A stretch of DNA of 24,987 nt from Chara braunii (GCA_003427395.1 BFEA01000412.1:264006-288992); one strand, 5' to 3'. Counted from the first letter of the stretch, positions 1 to 10,600 are shown. A program made the numbers and translations. Notes: a model not told the origin generated them from the letters alone.

Positions 1-241
1 AAGCTCGGTCTTTGCGTTAGCCAGCCCCCCACCGGCGGTCAACACCACATCCTTGACCACCATGGTTGGAGCGGGGGCCGACGTGCATCCCCTCTGATGG
101 CTGGAGGGAGGGGTCCCCTGTATAAGCCTGAGGAGTAGTGGGAGGTAGGTAGTGAAGGTGAATTGAGAAAAATTGAAAGATGATGAACGTTTCGAGAGAA
201 GAATATTATAGTGTAGTTTACAAAAAACAAAAAAAAGAAGT
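1..241. other. Gene-free left edge with A-rich stretch
   Basis: No ORF here has recognisable protein content. The stretch ends in an A-rich tract (about 222-239) directly before the GCGTTAGC-rich start of the next element, so it may be the 3' tail of another retroposon cut off by the window edge. That reading is inference. Confidence 0.4.
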
Positions 242-1385
242 GTCCCTTGTCTGCGTAACATCGGCGGCGCGTTAGCGCTGCGTTAGCACAGCACTGACAC
301 ATCGCCTTCTGGAGGTGCTGGCGCCGTGTTAGCTATAACACAGCGTTAGTGCTGCCAGGGGGGCCGGTGTCCGGCCACCGGGGATCGCGTTGGTGTCGCC
401 GCAACGAAGGCGGCGCTGTGCCAGAACTTGTTGGTGGGGTGGCGGCGCTTGGGGGAGGAAGGAGGGCGCTACGGGGGACATGTGCAGAGGGGCACTGCCA
501 TGCTCCTGCCATGGGCCAGTCCCGGCTGACAGGGGTCAGTAATCCTGGTTGACTGTGGAGGGATAGGAGAGTGATGTGGGGATAGTCCGCGGGCGGGATC
601 TGGACTTCGCTGTTATTCCGGAATTATCAACCAATCAGGGGCGCAGTCCCCTGGTTTCAGATACGGAATCCAAGAGTTGGGAGAGGATTTCGACCGAGCT
701 TGGTGACATTGATTGAAGTGCTTCGTGTATGCCTGATCGACGGCGGAGTGGAAGGTTGGGGTGTTTAGCATCGACATTTGGGGTGCTGTGCCTGTGTTTG
801 GGACGACGGATAGACTGAGTACGCTCCTCCCTTGCTATTGGCGCATTGGTGCTGCTGGATGAGATGTTTTGCCCCGCGTTTTGGAGTTGATTAGAATTGC
901 ACGTGAGCCCACAGGTTGGTGACCCTGTTTTAGTCACGTCGCCGGCGTTCTGTTCATTGGTGGAAGGACTTGGATTGCAACAGTCACCTTCACACGGTTT
1001 GATAATCGGGTCGGTTTTGTTGACGAATTGTAATTTGGGTCACTTTTTGATTGCCGCCTGCTGAATTGGAGATGCATAATTACGGAGCTGGCGGTGGTCG
1101 TGGAAATTTAGGAGATACTAATTAGAACACTGGGGAATGGTAATCTGATAGGGGGAAGGAAAGTTAGTTTGGTTTTGATTGGTTTTATATGCTGGGTTAG
1201 TTTAGTTTAGACAGATGGTGATTGTGGAGTAATTAGGGGATACTAATTAGAACACAGGGGAATAGTAATCTGACAGGGAGGAAGAAAAATGAAAATAGAG
1301 ATAGTATTTTTGTAGGGGAATTGTAATTACATTTGTCTAATTAGCGCATTGGGGTTGGTAATTAATTAGGGAATCGTAATTACAG
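242..1385 (+). mobile_element. ORF-less LINE-derived element, 5' part (outer element)
   Basis: This stretch resembles, base for base over several segments, the minus-strand copy at about 6245-7470. Both contain GCGTTAGC-type repeats at the far 5' end, a run of shared words around a GGATCTG segment (near 595), a small hairpin at 636-654, and later GATACTAATTAG/GGTAATC motifs. The hairpin also occurs at the 5' end of the full LINE at 10601-10619. No ORF1 or endonuclease coding is present, so it reads as a LINE 5' UTR without its genes. The motif GGAGATACTAATTAGAACAC occurs near 1111 and, slightly changed, near 1237, a local direct duplication about 125 bp apart. The continuation of this element appears to be 5646-5937. 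The left boundary is approximate. Confidence 0.55.
636..654 (+). promoter_or_regulatory. Conserved 5' UTR hairpin, copy 1
   Basis: CAGGGG and CCCCTG pair around a short loop, followed by TTTCAGATACGGAATC. The same hairpin and following words appear at 10601-10619 (+), 7151-7170 (-) and 23431-23450 (-). It lies near the 5' end of each element. The role (promoter, RNP binding or translation) is unknown. Confidence 0.6.
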
Positions 1386-1403
1386 TGGCACGGAAAAATC
1401 AAC

Positions 1404-4400
1404 AAGGTCCCGAATCGATCTAATCCTGATTTCAGAAGAAATACAAAGAGCCCTTCAATTAGCAGAGATCTTCCCACGTGGCCCGTTCCTGGGTCTGGAT
1501 CATGCAATGTGCGTCGTTATCCTTTCGTTCCGGAAGAAACCGGACCAGGGCAGTGGCTTCTACAAACTCAACACCTCACTCCTACCCATTGACTGCTTCC
1601 AAGCATACCTCAAAGATGTCTGGTCCTTCTGGCGGGAACAGAAGGACTTGATCGACGACCAAATCGTGTGGTTTAACAACGGCCTGGCATTCCTGGGCCG
1701 CAAGTGCAACGAATACTCAAAACTCCTGTCAAGCAAACGCCACGTCGAGGAGGTGAACCTGCAACACCAATTGCATTAGCTGCAACAACAGGAGGAAGAC
1801 TTAGCAAGCACAACAAGCACAACACAACAAACTGAATTGATCAACAACATCCAAAACCTAGAAGCCCGCCTGCTAGGACACATGGAGAACCGATGGCAGG
1901 GCGCCCGAATCCGGGGGAAACTCTCAAGGCTCACCACGGAAGGGGCAATGGATGCACAGTTTTTCGCGATGGCCTGGGCGAATGCGGGGAGATCAGTGGT
2001 CGAGGCCCTGGAAGACCCTAAATGCAACCAAGCCCCCCTGCACACTTCAACGGCAGCCTGCACCAGAATAGCGAGGGACTTTTACCAGGACCTTTTTACC
2101 TCCGAATGCGGCAACACACCAAACGCACACCGACTGCAGGAAATAGAGGTTTTTCTCCGCCCGTTGGACAAAACCCTGACCGAACATCAAAGACAGACCT
2201 TGGAAGAACCTTTATCCAAAGAAGAAATATGGATAGCATTACAGCAAATGGACGACGAAAAGACTCCCGGAATAGATGGTCTGCCCAAAGAATTCTGGGC
2301 AGTAATGTGGTCATTCATCGCTCAAGATCTCATGGACTTCTTCCGGGCAGCTTGGGCTTCGGGCCAGACTGTGGAATTTGTCAGTCAGGGGGTCCTAATG
2401 CTCCTATACAAGAAAGGGGAAAGGACCAACATTAGAAATTACAGACCTATTACCCTTCTTACTGTCGTCTACAAGTTGTTGGCAAAAGCCCTTGCCAACC
2501 GAATGACATCAGTTACGCCCATCATTATACACCTGGACCAAACCGGCTTCATCCAAGGGAGGAACATCCAGGACAACGTCCTCCTGGTCAACGAAATAAT
2601 TAAGCTATCGAGGCAGTCGAGGAATAATCCAGCAATTATCTTCATCGACTTTGAAAAAGCATATGATCACGTGGACTGGCTGTTTCTCGACAAATGCCTA
2701 GAGAAACTCAACTTCGGATTAGACTTCAGGCGTTGGGTGAGGATCCTCCACACGAATACAACGACTAGGGTCAGGGTGAACGGTACCCTGGCCCCGCCCT
2801 TTAAGCTTCAACGGTCAGTAAGGCAAGGCGACCCCCTAGCCCCATAATTATTTGTCATTGTGATGGAGGCGCTGGCAGGCAACCTAAGGAGGCACGGGAG
2901 CATTAAAAGAATACAAATATCGTCAATACCACAGGAGGCAATTCCGGTCTGCTCTTTGTTCGCAGACGACCTCACTGTTATGACAGATGCCTCCCACGAA
3001 GCGATGGCTGAAGTCCAACACATGATGAACCGCTTCTGCAGGCTGGCAGATATGAGGGTCAACTGGGGCAACAAAACCCAGGGTTGGTGGATACACCACC
3101 AGGGGGTGAGACCCCCAGAAGAACCCATAATTAAATGGTTACCAAAGGAAGCCCCAATCAGGGTGTTGGGGTTGCTCATGTCAGCAGAAGGAAGGCCCTC
3201 CACTAATAATGAATGGATCTCGGGCCCGCCTCGGGAAAAGATGACACAATGGAAGAACAAACACACCTCGCTGATAGGGCGCGCGCTTATAATTAATAAT
3301 GTGATTCTTGCCTCCCTGTGGTACAAGTCTGCCATCTGGGCCTTAGATAAGGGCACCGTGCGCCCCCTGCAGCGACAGATCGCAGCCTTCCTGTGGAGGG
3401 GAGACCACGAGGAGCATAACGCGATCAACAGAGTAGCTTGGCATTCTTTAATTCAACCTAAAGCAAGCGGAGGCCTGGGCATATTAGATCCAGCGTTGCA
3501 AACGAAGGCACTAGCGCTGCAGTGGCTAAAACGGCTGCTTTTCTGTCAAGACACCCCATGGAAAGGGTTAGCCCTAGAACACATCGGCGACCTTGCACCG
3601 CAGGGAAAGACCCGTTGATGTGGCTGGAAAACAGGGGATGTCCCATCCCCAAAAGGACCGTGCAACAACAGCATTGTCATTCCCCTCCCACTCCAGCTAA
3701 ACAAACAGCAAGGGCTGACTTGCGCAACGACCCGTTCTGGCCGGACCTCCTGAAAACGTGGAGAAGCCTGCCCCTGCCGGATAAGACCCCACCAGAGAGA
3801 TGGGAAAAGGTGGTACGGCAACCGCTCTTTGGAGATAGATGGATAACTGATCCAAGAGGGCAAACCCTCCATTGCATGGACACCCCATGGCTTGGCTGGG
3901 TGAGGCGGGGGGTAACTAGGATAGGAGATATATGGGACAAGGATCAAAGAAACTGGATCGACCCAGTCAAGCTGAGAGAGGGACTTCGCTACTGTCATCG
4001 GCCGAAGGACGCTTTGGACACCTTAGTTGACATGATCCCCTTGGCCTGGTGGAGAATCTTAAGGAAAGGCCCGACCCTCCAGAAATCAGACTGGGTGGCG
4101 GTGAGGGATCGCCCAAGCCTGGTGGGCAACATAGTGCACTGTGATCCAGACGGATCGGTAAGGGTCGACCTCTTCCAAATAGGATGGAACAACATTCTCC
4201 AAAGAACTCCCCCAAAAGAGACAATTCTGTGCCAGAAAGAAGACCTCTTCAGAATCAGAGTTCTCCAAGAAAACGGACAAAGCATCGCCTACTGCCCCCA
4301 AACCCCGATCCACCAGCTCGCCCTGGACCCCTTGGAATGGACATGGACAACAGTTGTAGGGAAGGGCAGGAAGGTCACAAAATCGTTATACGGCCTCACA

Positions 4401-5396
4401 GTTAAATCGACCTATAGACTCCTTAGGCCGGGAATAAACCTTCAGGATCGGGTGGAGGCACGCTGGATGGACCACCTGAATATCGACAAGAATAAACTCA
4501 GGGGAATAAAATGGTTCAGGCTGGTCAAGGAAAAACCAGCAAAATTTGCCTCACTGCAATGGCAGATAGAACACCGCTGCCTGCTGACAAACGATTGGAT
4601 AATAGACAGGACGAACCTGGAACAGGGGGGGCAAGCCCTCCCCTGGTGTAGGCTTTGCACCGACGCGTTCCCTTCCAGGAAAATACCTGAAACAATAGAA
4701 CACATCTTTCTCCGATGCCCGGGAGCTGTGTGGTTGTGGAGATGGTGGGATAGAATATGGGACCACCTAAAGACCCAGATCCGATGGCCTTGGGGTTGGA
4801 AAGCCTTGCTGTGCGAAGTCCTCCCTGCGGACCAGATAGATGATTTCACAAGCAATCTGTTCAAAGTAGGCCGCAGGGCGGTGCTCTGGGCCCTCTGGCG
4901 AAGGCGCTGCACTTACGAAATGGAAAGAGCTAGACTGGATGACCCAGAGTTCACGGAAAGTATTCAACAGCAGATCCAAACTGAAATAAGAGAACAATGG
5001 GAAAGAGTCGAGTCACGAATCCAGCTATTACACTCACCCAAATACATTTTACAGAAAATCAAGGAGTTCAGCCTGAGCTGGCTTGGTGGGGAAAAGGGGG
5101 GGAGGATCGGGAAAGTGGAATGGAATGGGGGACAAGGTGACCCAGGGGAGGGACAAGGGGGGGAAGGCATGGCGAGNGACTACCGGCTCCTGTTTCATGA
5201 GTGGACCAAGATTGATCCCGCAATTCCCTTGAGACCCGCNCTCGANTTCCCCGACCCCTTCCCCCCTCCCTCCAACTGTGTGGTAGGTCTGGATTGGTAT
5301 GGGAGAGAGNGAGAAACCAGCTTTACTGTCGCAGATTCCTGGCGCCCGCTTCAGGGTGAAGAGGTTTNCCCCTCCCCTCAGAAGAAGTCTGTCTAG
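1404..5396 (+). pseudogene. LINE A ORF2 pseudogene: endonuclease end, reverse transcriptase, zf-RVT
   Basis: ORF2 of L1-type elements nicks target DNA and copies the element RNA at the nick. Reading starts inside the endonuclease: SRIDL at about 1407-1421, then LDHA near 1495, equivalent to the SDH motif. Reverse transcriptase follows: PGIDGLP (near 2266), FIDFEKAYD (2641-2667), RQGDPLAP (2821-2844) and FADD (2959-2970), the catalytic aspartates. A C-x2-C...H...C finger (codons 4647, 4656, 4701, 4716) marks the zf-RVT region. Breaks: TAG at 1777-1779 within a Gln-rich stretch; TAA at 2845-2847, where the LINE B copy has Tyr; a frameshift from frame 1 to frame 3 near 3600-3612, consistent with one lost base; and an apparent frame change near 1440. 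After about 5110 the open frame becomes Gly-rich and is probably 3' UTR. The gene cannot encode an active protein as it stands. Confidence 0.85.
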
Positions 5397-5645
5397 CCAA
5401 TCCTTTGGAGAACAAACCTGCACAGTCAATCCTCTGGGATCCAGAGCAATCAATGCTGGCAGGCTTCTCCTTTGTTCTGCTTATATTCATCATTACTGTA
5501 TATGGGACGCTGGACCCGCTTTCCAGCAGATGCTGCTCCCCACCAATAGATGGAGCCTCTCCCCGGATGCTAGTGGTGCCTGCTCGTATCAGCACCACTA
5601 ACATTCCAGGGGGCGTTTTTTCTCAAAAAAATATAATAACAATAA
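5397..5645 (+). other. LINE A 3' UTR and A-rich tail
   Basis: This follows the ORF2 pseudogene and contains the tail core GGGACGCTGGACCCG at 5504-5518, then TTTCCAG and CCACCAATAGATGG (5539-5552). A minus-strand copy at about 7614-7690 carries the same core and the same CCACCAATAGATGG. The end is A-rich rather than a pure poly(A). Confidence 0.65.
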
Positions 5646-5937
5646 AATTGTTTAATTAGCGTATTAGGATTAATGAGTAATTAGGAGATACTAAGTTTAG
5701 TAGTGCTAGATTCGAATTTTTTTCTGAATTGCATCTGCTTTCAAATAAGTAGTTAGTGGCAGCTAGGGTTTGAGCAACGTTGCCTGATTTCTTGGCTGCA
5801 GTCGGGGATGGGATTGGTCGGGAGTTCTTTTCCCAGCCCTGTATGGCTGCGGTTTATATGTAAGGGACGCCAGACCCGTTTTCCGGCATATAATGGAATG
5901 GTGTCTTCTTCCTTTGAAAAAAAAAAAAAAAAAAAAT
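5646..5937 (+). mobile_element. ORF-less LINE-derived element, 3' part, with poly(A)
   Basis: Sequence after the LINE A tail resumes with TAATTAGCG and GGAGATACTAAG words like those left of LINE A. It then passes a TCGGGAG segment also seen in the minus-strand copy, and reaches TATATGTAAGGGACGCC (core from 5864) and an A tract of about 19 at 5919-5937. A second complete 3' end so soon after LINE A's own is the main evidence that LINE A is nested in this element. Confidence 0.55.
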
Positions 5938-6054
5938 CAGAGAAAAAAAGAAAAGAAATTATTTACCACATTTAACTAGGCTACCGCCTGGGCCGGCCGG
6001 GTCACCCTCTTTTCCTGGGCGGCCCGGCCATGCAAGGACCAGGGGAGGTCCCAT

Positions 6055-6112
<58 letters not shown>

Positions 6113-6240
6113 AAAAAATCCAAAAAAAAACTATGTTATGAAGAAAACTAAATTCTTTACCAAATTTAAAATAAAATTTTAAAATTTTAAATTAAAAAAT
6201 CTTTTTTTTTTAATTTATTTATTTATTATTTATTTCTTGT
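5938..6240 (+). repeat. Retroposon 3' end with a 54-base A tract and AT-rich flank
   Basis: It contains CTAGGCTACC (about 5978) followed by GC-rich GGCCGG segments, then an uninterrupted run of 54 A at 6056-6109. Minus-strand relatives of the CTAGGCTACC...CCGGGCC block lie at 7504-7548 and 7776-7820. The AT-rich part after the A tract (TATGTTATG...TTACCAAATTT) resembles 24353-24460. It is a recurring tail of unknown parent. Confidence 0.5.
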
Positions 6241-6244
6241 AATT

Positions 6245-7470
6245 TTTTATTTTTTTTTAATAATAACCGGGAAGCGGGCCCGGCGTCCCTTACATGAAAT
6301 CAGCGGTCAAATGGGCTAAGCAAGGCACTCCCGGCCAAACCTATCCCGACCGCTGGCCAAAACTCAATCAGCACATCCTATCCTATCTCAAGCACAACCC
6401 CAAAACGAAACTCACAACCCCGTAATTCAAAAAAACAAATAGTACTAAACCTCGTCCACAAGCCATCAAACTTCAATCGTAATACCACTAACCTTCAAAC
6501 CAACTAATTGGATTACCATCCCCCAATACCTAATTAGTATCTACTAATTGCTCACAATCACAACTGGTTTTAGAAACACCATCTCTGTTTTCGTTTTCCA
6601 ATATTCCAATTAGTATCCCACAACCAGTCGACCACCACCAGCAATTCGAAGCACCAACTGCTATCTCTACACCGATGAACACTCCCAACCTTAAGACAAA
6701 AGAACAACACAGCACAAACTATAAGAAAACGGTCAAACGACACCAAACCCTAGCTATCACGCGAACACCGATTAATACTCCCATCCTCAAAACAGAAAGA
6801 ACAGCACAACACAAGCAACCATAAAAGGTAACAAAAATTGACATCAAACCCTAGATACCAACCGCAATATAAGCCAGTAAGATTGCAATCAACATTCTAT
6901 CGAAAAATTCACGGACAATGCCCTGAGTCCCATCACGCCCGAAGTAGGAACATCAGCAACCATGGACAACCCTGATCGCGGCTTGAAGCCCGTTGTCATC
7001 GACAGTGGGCGATACCGGTTTCAGTATGAAGTCTGTTGTCTTTCTCCCGGAAGTCGGCGTTTGATAGATGTACTCGTGTCCCCATCTCCAGCTTCTCGCC
7101 CAGAAAAGTTGCAACTGCACCGGCAGGTCAACCGTGTTCCGTATCTATAATCAGAGGGCAAAGCCCCTGATCAGGTGATAATACAGATATGCACGACGCG
7201 CAGATCCTGCCCGCTGACCGACCCCACATCTCCCCCTTCCTTCCTCGGTCAAACAAGGATCACCGACTGTCGTCGGCCAAGACCAGTCATGGCAGGTGCA
7301 TGGTTATGCCCCCTCGAAGCGGTGTCCACCTCAGCGCCCACACGCTCTATCGCCTCTCCGCTCCCACCATTCCCAACAGCAAGCTCTGGCTAGGCGCAGC
7401 CAATTTCACTACCCCTGTGCGATCCCCCGCTGCCTGTGCGTCGCAGTGACGGTGCGTTAGCGCAGCGTTA
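6245..7470 (-). mobile_element. Complete ORF-less LINE-derived element
   Basis: Read on the minus strand it starts with GCGTTAGC-like repeats (about 7450-7470). It passes a segment alignable with plus-strand 300-620, then CGTCGTGCATATC (7185-7197), also present at the very 5' end of LINE B (10571-10583). The hairpin follows at 7151-7170. It runs through GATACTAATT motifs (about 6535-6615) similar to 1111-1290 and ends with CATGTAAGGGACGCC (core 6275-6289) and an A-rich tail. No ORF with LINE protein content exists. Size is about 1.2 kb. It looks like a non-autonomous partner that keeps both LINE termini but none of the coding region. Boundaries are approximate. Confidence 0.6.
7151..7170 (-). 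promoter_or_regulatory. Conserved 5' UTR hairpin, copy on minus strand
   Basis: On the minus strand it reads TCAGGGGCTTTGCCCTCTGA, closely matching 10600-10619. The arms still pair apart from one mismatch. It is preceded by TGCATATC-type sequence as in LINE B. Confidence 0.6.
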
Positions 7471-7823
7471 CCGCTTTTTTTTCTTTTTTTTTTTTTTCGT
7501 TTTTGGCCCGGCTGGGCAAGTGGACCCAGGCCACTCTGGTAGCCTAGACATTTAAAATAAAAATTAAATTATTTTTTATTTTGATTTATTTATTTGTTTA
7601 TTTTTTTGGAAAACCATTCGGGCTGCTCCATCTATTGGTGGGGAGCGTCACCTGCTGGAAACCGGGTCCAGCATCCCTTAGAAACAGATTTACAATCTCT
7701 GGGGCCATGGACATTGCGTTTTTACCTTGGGGTTGACTGATCCCTAAGGGCTGCACATGGATTTTTATTTTTTTCGCCCCGCCGGGCAAGTGGTCCTGGG
7801 CCACTCTGGTAGACTACGTAGTC
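7471..7823 (-). repeat. LINE A-type 3' end plus two CTAGRCTACC tail blocks
   Basis: Minus strand, right to left: a block with TCTACCAGAGTGGCCC (about 7805-7820) and a GGCGGGGCG end; an A-rich spacer; the LINE tail core (7655-7677) followed by CCACCAATAGATGG (7629-7642) as in LINE A; an AT-rich stretch; a second block GGCTACCAGAGTGGCC (about 7530-7546); then an A tract (T on the plus strand, 7474-7498). It lies directly 5' of the ORF-less element above, so two minus-strand retroposons are head-to-tail. Confidence 0.5.
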
Positions 7824-7981
7824 TTAAACCACCAGTACTTGGCCCAGCTATTGGCCGCGGAAAAAAATAGAGTAGAAACGTTTCAAGTCGGATGAATTTG
7901 GGCGCTCCTGTAGTAGCCCGTACGTTTCCTAAAATAGTGGCGCGTTAATGGGCACGACTCTAGGAAGTACTGGTGGTTTAA
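7824..7981. mobile_element. 158-bp MITE with 17-bp perfect terminal inverted repeats and TTAA ends
   Basis: TTAAACCACCAGTACTT at 7824-7840 is the exact reverse complement of AAGTACTGGTGGTTTAA at 7965-7981. The outer four bases are TTAA on both sides, the target duplication used by piggyBac-type transposons, so the element proper may be 7828-7977 starting ACCACC. There is no coding capacity. It would be mobilised by a transposase elsewhere. A family name cannot be given from sequence alone. Confidence 0.75.
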
Positions 7982-8049
7982 CCCCTTTTTTAGGTTAACT
8001 TCTCTTCAAATTGTTAATCGGCTAGCTATGCGAGATAGATCTGGTGTCC

Positions 8050-8071
8050 CAAAAAAAAAAAAAAAAAAAAA
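8050..8071 (+). repeat. A tract of 22
   Basis: Similar words lie on both sides (GATAGATCTGG before, GATAGATATGG after), as if a very short poly(A)-ended insertion had duplicated its target. The insert would be only a few bases plus the A tract, so simple expansion is equally possible. Confidence 0.5.
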
Positions 8072-8706
8072 AGATAGATATGGCGGGCAGTGGCGGCCAA
8101 GTTATGGCTGACGAGGCTAATTACTGCTTCATGGGACTTAGCTTGTTTACCAAGCAGGCCTGTTGGCCTGTTAAGCCAGTAAGGCCGGGTTTCTTCAAAT
8201 GCGCTTCTGTTTGTTCTCTTGCCTAAGGATCTCGCGGCATCTTTTACATTTTCTACACTTTACATTTTCTGCATTTGTTCCCTTTCGGATGGTGTTGGGG
8301 ACATCGACTTTTGGCGGGCATTTTTTAAATACTTTTCTTCGCTTTCTTGGGGGGGCACCTCCTCCCTTTTCCGGCCACGTTCGTTGGAGTTTTGCTTCGG
8401 TCCGGTTGGGATAATAGGGTGTACACCTTTGCCTCAGTACCTGTGCGCTTTTTCGTGCATAATTCATGTCGCGACTACCTTGCGGTACCTGCTTCCTGGG
8501 GCTTGCTACATCTGTCGCCAAAAAGCGGTCCGTGGGACACATATTGGTGCTTCAGGCTTCCAGACAGGCGGGAATAGAGGTGTACACTCAGTATATGTAG
8601 GACCCTCGCGGGTTGATTCTCCTTTCATCTTGTCCGAGGATGTGCGCATACGGTTGATACGTGTGCTGTGCCGCCGCCTGCGGCATCACTTCGGACGAGT
8701 GCTTCA
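8072..8706. other. No recognisable gene
   Basis: Open frames of up to 187 codons occur on both strands, but none shows a domain, a codon pattern or a homologous copy in the window. It is treated as intergenic or unknown repeat sequence. Confidence 0.4.
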
Positions 8707-8774
8707 TCGCTGGTCCTTTGATACCACGGGTGGGGTTGAACAGCTTGGCATGCCCGTTGGATGTGGCAGATCTG
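8707..8774 (+). repeat. Left piece of a 101-bp tandem repeat
   Basis: These 68 bases match 10059-10126 almost exactly (both TCGCTGGTCCTTTGATACCA...GATCTG). The match stops exactly at the inserted element starting at 8775 and resumes at 10021, which defines the insertion site. Confidence 0.8.
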
Positions 8775-10020
8775 TGTTATGAACCTGGTTGCTTGTTGTC
8801 AAATGACCAATACTCACACACATAGACTTCCAGGTATGCCCATACATACACAGAAGGAATGGGAGAGGATGGGAGAATCACACCGCACAGAGAGAGAGAA
8901 ACACAGCAGAAGACTTGACCATGTGATATGACAGAAAGCACTGACAGTGCAAATCGCTCCACAGAGTCCTCACAACCAGTCACAAAGGAAAGCCGAGTAG
9001 ATCACATACGAAAAACAATGAAGCAAAGATAGTTCACACCCAGTATCAACTCTGTTTATTACACTCAGAGTCTCGAATTGTCAGGATAACCCCAGAACTA
9101 TGGTGCGCTGCTCAGAATTGAGCAGCGCTTCACTCCCCAACCCTGAGTAACCGCTAACTACACCCCTGAGTCCCTGAAACACCAAGCGCCACCCAGATAC
9201 TGCCTCCAGAGGGAAGCGCCACCCTGAAACAGGCCTCTGAGGCCAAGCGCCACTCAGAGGATGAAGAAGAAGACCAGCGCCACAGTGCCTGATGATAATG
9301 AAGTGCCGGTTGACTTCCCGGGTGGAAGTCTGAAGCAGCCGCACCTCTCCTGACAAGATGATCTCTGAGGAAGAAGCTGCAGCTATGGCTGCAGTGCCGC
9401 ATACCTTGTAACCCTACTCCGGAGGAGGGTCGCCTCCAGCAGACCTCACGTAGCCCAGACCTCTGAACAGCCCCACCTGCTGTCAGAGTACAGTGTCAGT
9501 CCCAGCTATGGCTGACACTCCGCAGGTCCGGCTATGTCTGTCTTCTTCAACGCTGAAGCTGTCACCACTTCCAGTTCACGCATTGCACAGCAGCGATGTA
9601 CCCGGTACCAACTGCCCAAAAGCCCTGAACCGATGTCTACATCCTATCTATAACCTACCCTAGCCTAGACTCAACCTAGACCGGACTGACTAGACCGACC
9701 GGTGCCGTATCAGTTTCGGCCTCTCGGCCTCTACCTTACCCGGCTATAGGCTATAGGACCATCTTTCAGCATAGGCCCGTAGGGCCTGTCTGTCCTAGGG
9801 GTAGTCCGGGCCTGCTAATCGCAGTTAGGGTAGCTGTAGGAAGTTCTTGTTAGCATGGGCCTATATTTTTCCCCAATTTGCAGATATGTCCCTCTAGAAT
9901 TTTCCTTACAGGCGGGTCTCTCGGTTAGCCCTCAGCCATACAAAATTAGGAATCTAACCTACCTATAGTACAGCCTCGACGACAGAGGCTACAGGCGAAC
10001 AGAAACCAGCAAGTCGTTGC
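8775..10020. mobile_element. Solo-LTR-like insertion of about 1.25 kb
   Basis: The sequence starts TGTTATGAAC and ends GTTGC(A). The five bases ATCTG occur immediately before (8770-8774) and after (10021-10025). Joining the flanks restores a tandem repeat unit exactly like its neighbour at 10122 (GATCTGACCGC). If the 3' end is taken as CA at 10021, the duplication is TCTG (4 bp). TG...CA ends with a 4-5 bp duplication are typical of LTR retrotransposons. No internal genes are present, so a solo LTR is the simplest reading. An AATAAA signal on the minus strand (about 9056-9061) hints at minus orientation. AGCGCCAC is repeated four times (about 9185-9282). A short non-LTR-type insertion cannot be excluded. 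Confidence 0.7.
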
Positions 10021-10167
10021 ATCTGACCGCGTCTGAGTGTTCTTCTTGGGGCAGGACGTCGCTGGTCCTTTGATACCACGCCTGGGGTTGAACAGCTTGG
10101 CATGCCCATTGGACGTGGGAGATCTGACCGCTTCTGAGTGTTCTTTTTGGGGCAGGACATCGTTCGA
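10021..10167 (+). repeat. 101-bp tandem repeat, right part
   Basis: ATCTGACCGC begins at 10021 and again at 10122, followed each time by TCTGAGTGTTCTT and GGGGCAGGAC. The second copy is partial. Together with 8707-8774 this gives at least two and a half units before the insertion. Confidence 0.75.
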
Positions 10168-10547
10168 CTCTTCCGATGGAACACACGGAAGATTCCGACA
10201 TCAAGTGTTTGCTTGTCCTCCTCTGTGTGTTGTCTGTGTGTGCGCTCTCTTTGTGTGTCTGGCCTTTTTGCAGGTACACGTTGCCGCCACTAGAAAGTCG
10301 TTCATCATGTTGTACTATTGTCTTCATTTGCTGACAGTTTTTAGGGCATCTACACCTGCCATAATGGATTGCCGGGTTGCTTGGAACGAACGTTTTCTAC
10401 GTTTCAATGAGGAAGGTTGGGTACTGGATGACTTTTTTGTATTCGTAGCTTGGTGAGTAGGAGTAGGGTAGGTATAAATTGGGGCAAGGCATTGATTGGT
10501 ATGGCCTCAAGTAGTTCGAGGATAACATTCTTGGAGTCGTCCTCCTG
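10168..10547. other. No recognisable gene; flank of LINE B
   Basis: An open frame crosses this stretch but begins inside the tandem repeat and shows no domain. A TTTTTGCAG|GT-like site lies near 10266-10275 but nothing supports a spliced gene. Confidence 0.4.
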
Positions 10548-10564
10548 AAGAGTCTATGTGCGGG
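10548..10564 (+). repeat. LINE B target-site duplication, left copy
   Basis: AAGAGTCTATGTGCGGG, identical over 17 bases to 18946-18962 right after the poly(A). It fixes the 5' junction of LINE B. Confidence 0.9.
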
Positions 10565-10600
10565 GCTTGGGCGTCGTGCATATCAGAATATGTAACTTGT

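Larger units (their letters stand above)
1386..5645 (+). mobile_element. LINE A: 5'-truncated L1-type retrotransposon
   Basis: The body encodes the end of an APE-type endonuclease, a full reverse transcriptase and a zf-RVT-like cysteine/histidine tail, then a 3' UTR with the GGGACGCTGGACCCG core (5504-5518) and an A-rich end (about 5626-5645). ORF1 and most of the endonuclease are missing, which is the usual result of incomplete reverse transcription in LINEs. The flanks on both sides carry a similar TAATTAGCGYATT segment (about 1339 and 5654). This could be an old, diverged target-site duplication or part of a repeat already in the host element. Several single N bases lie in 5177-5368. Confidence 0.8.

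Noticed and set aside
7598-7804. Protein similarity (DAGP.FQQ..LPTNRW) between 7598-7804 minus and 5500-5570 plus
   Set aside because: It reflects nucleotide conservation of the LINE 3' UTR tail; other copies of the tail do not keep the frame.
8219-8782. 187-codon plus-strand frame and the 115-codon minus frame over it
   Set aside because: No domain or consistent composition, and the frame runs into the tandem repeat and the inserted element.
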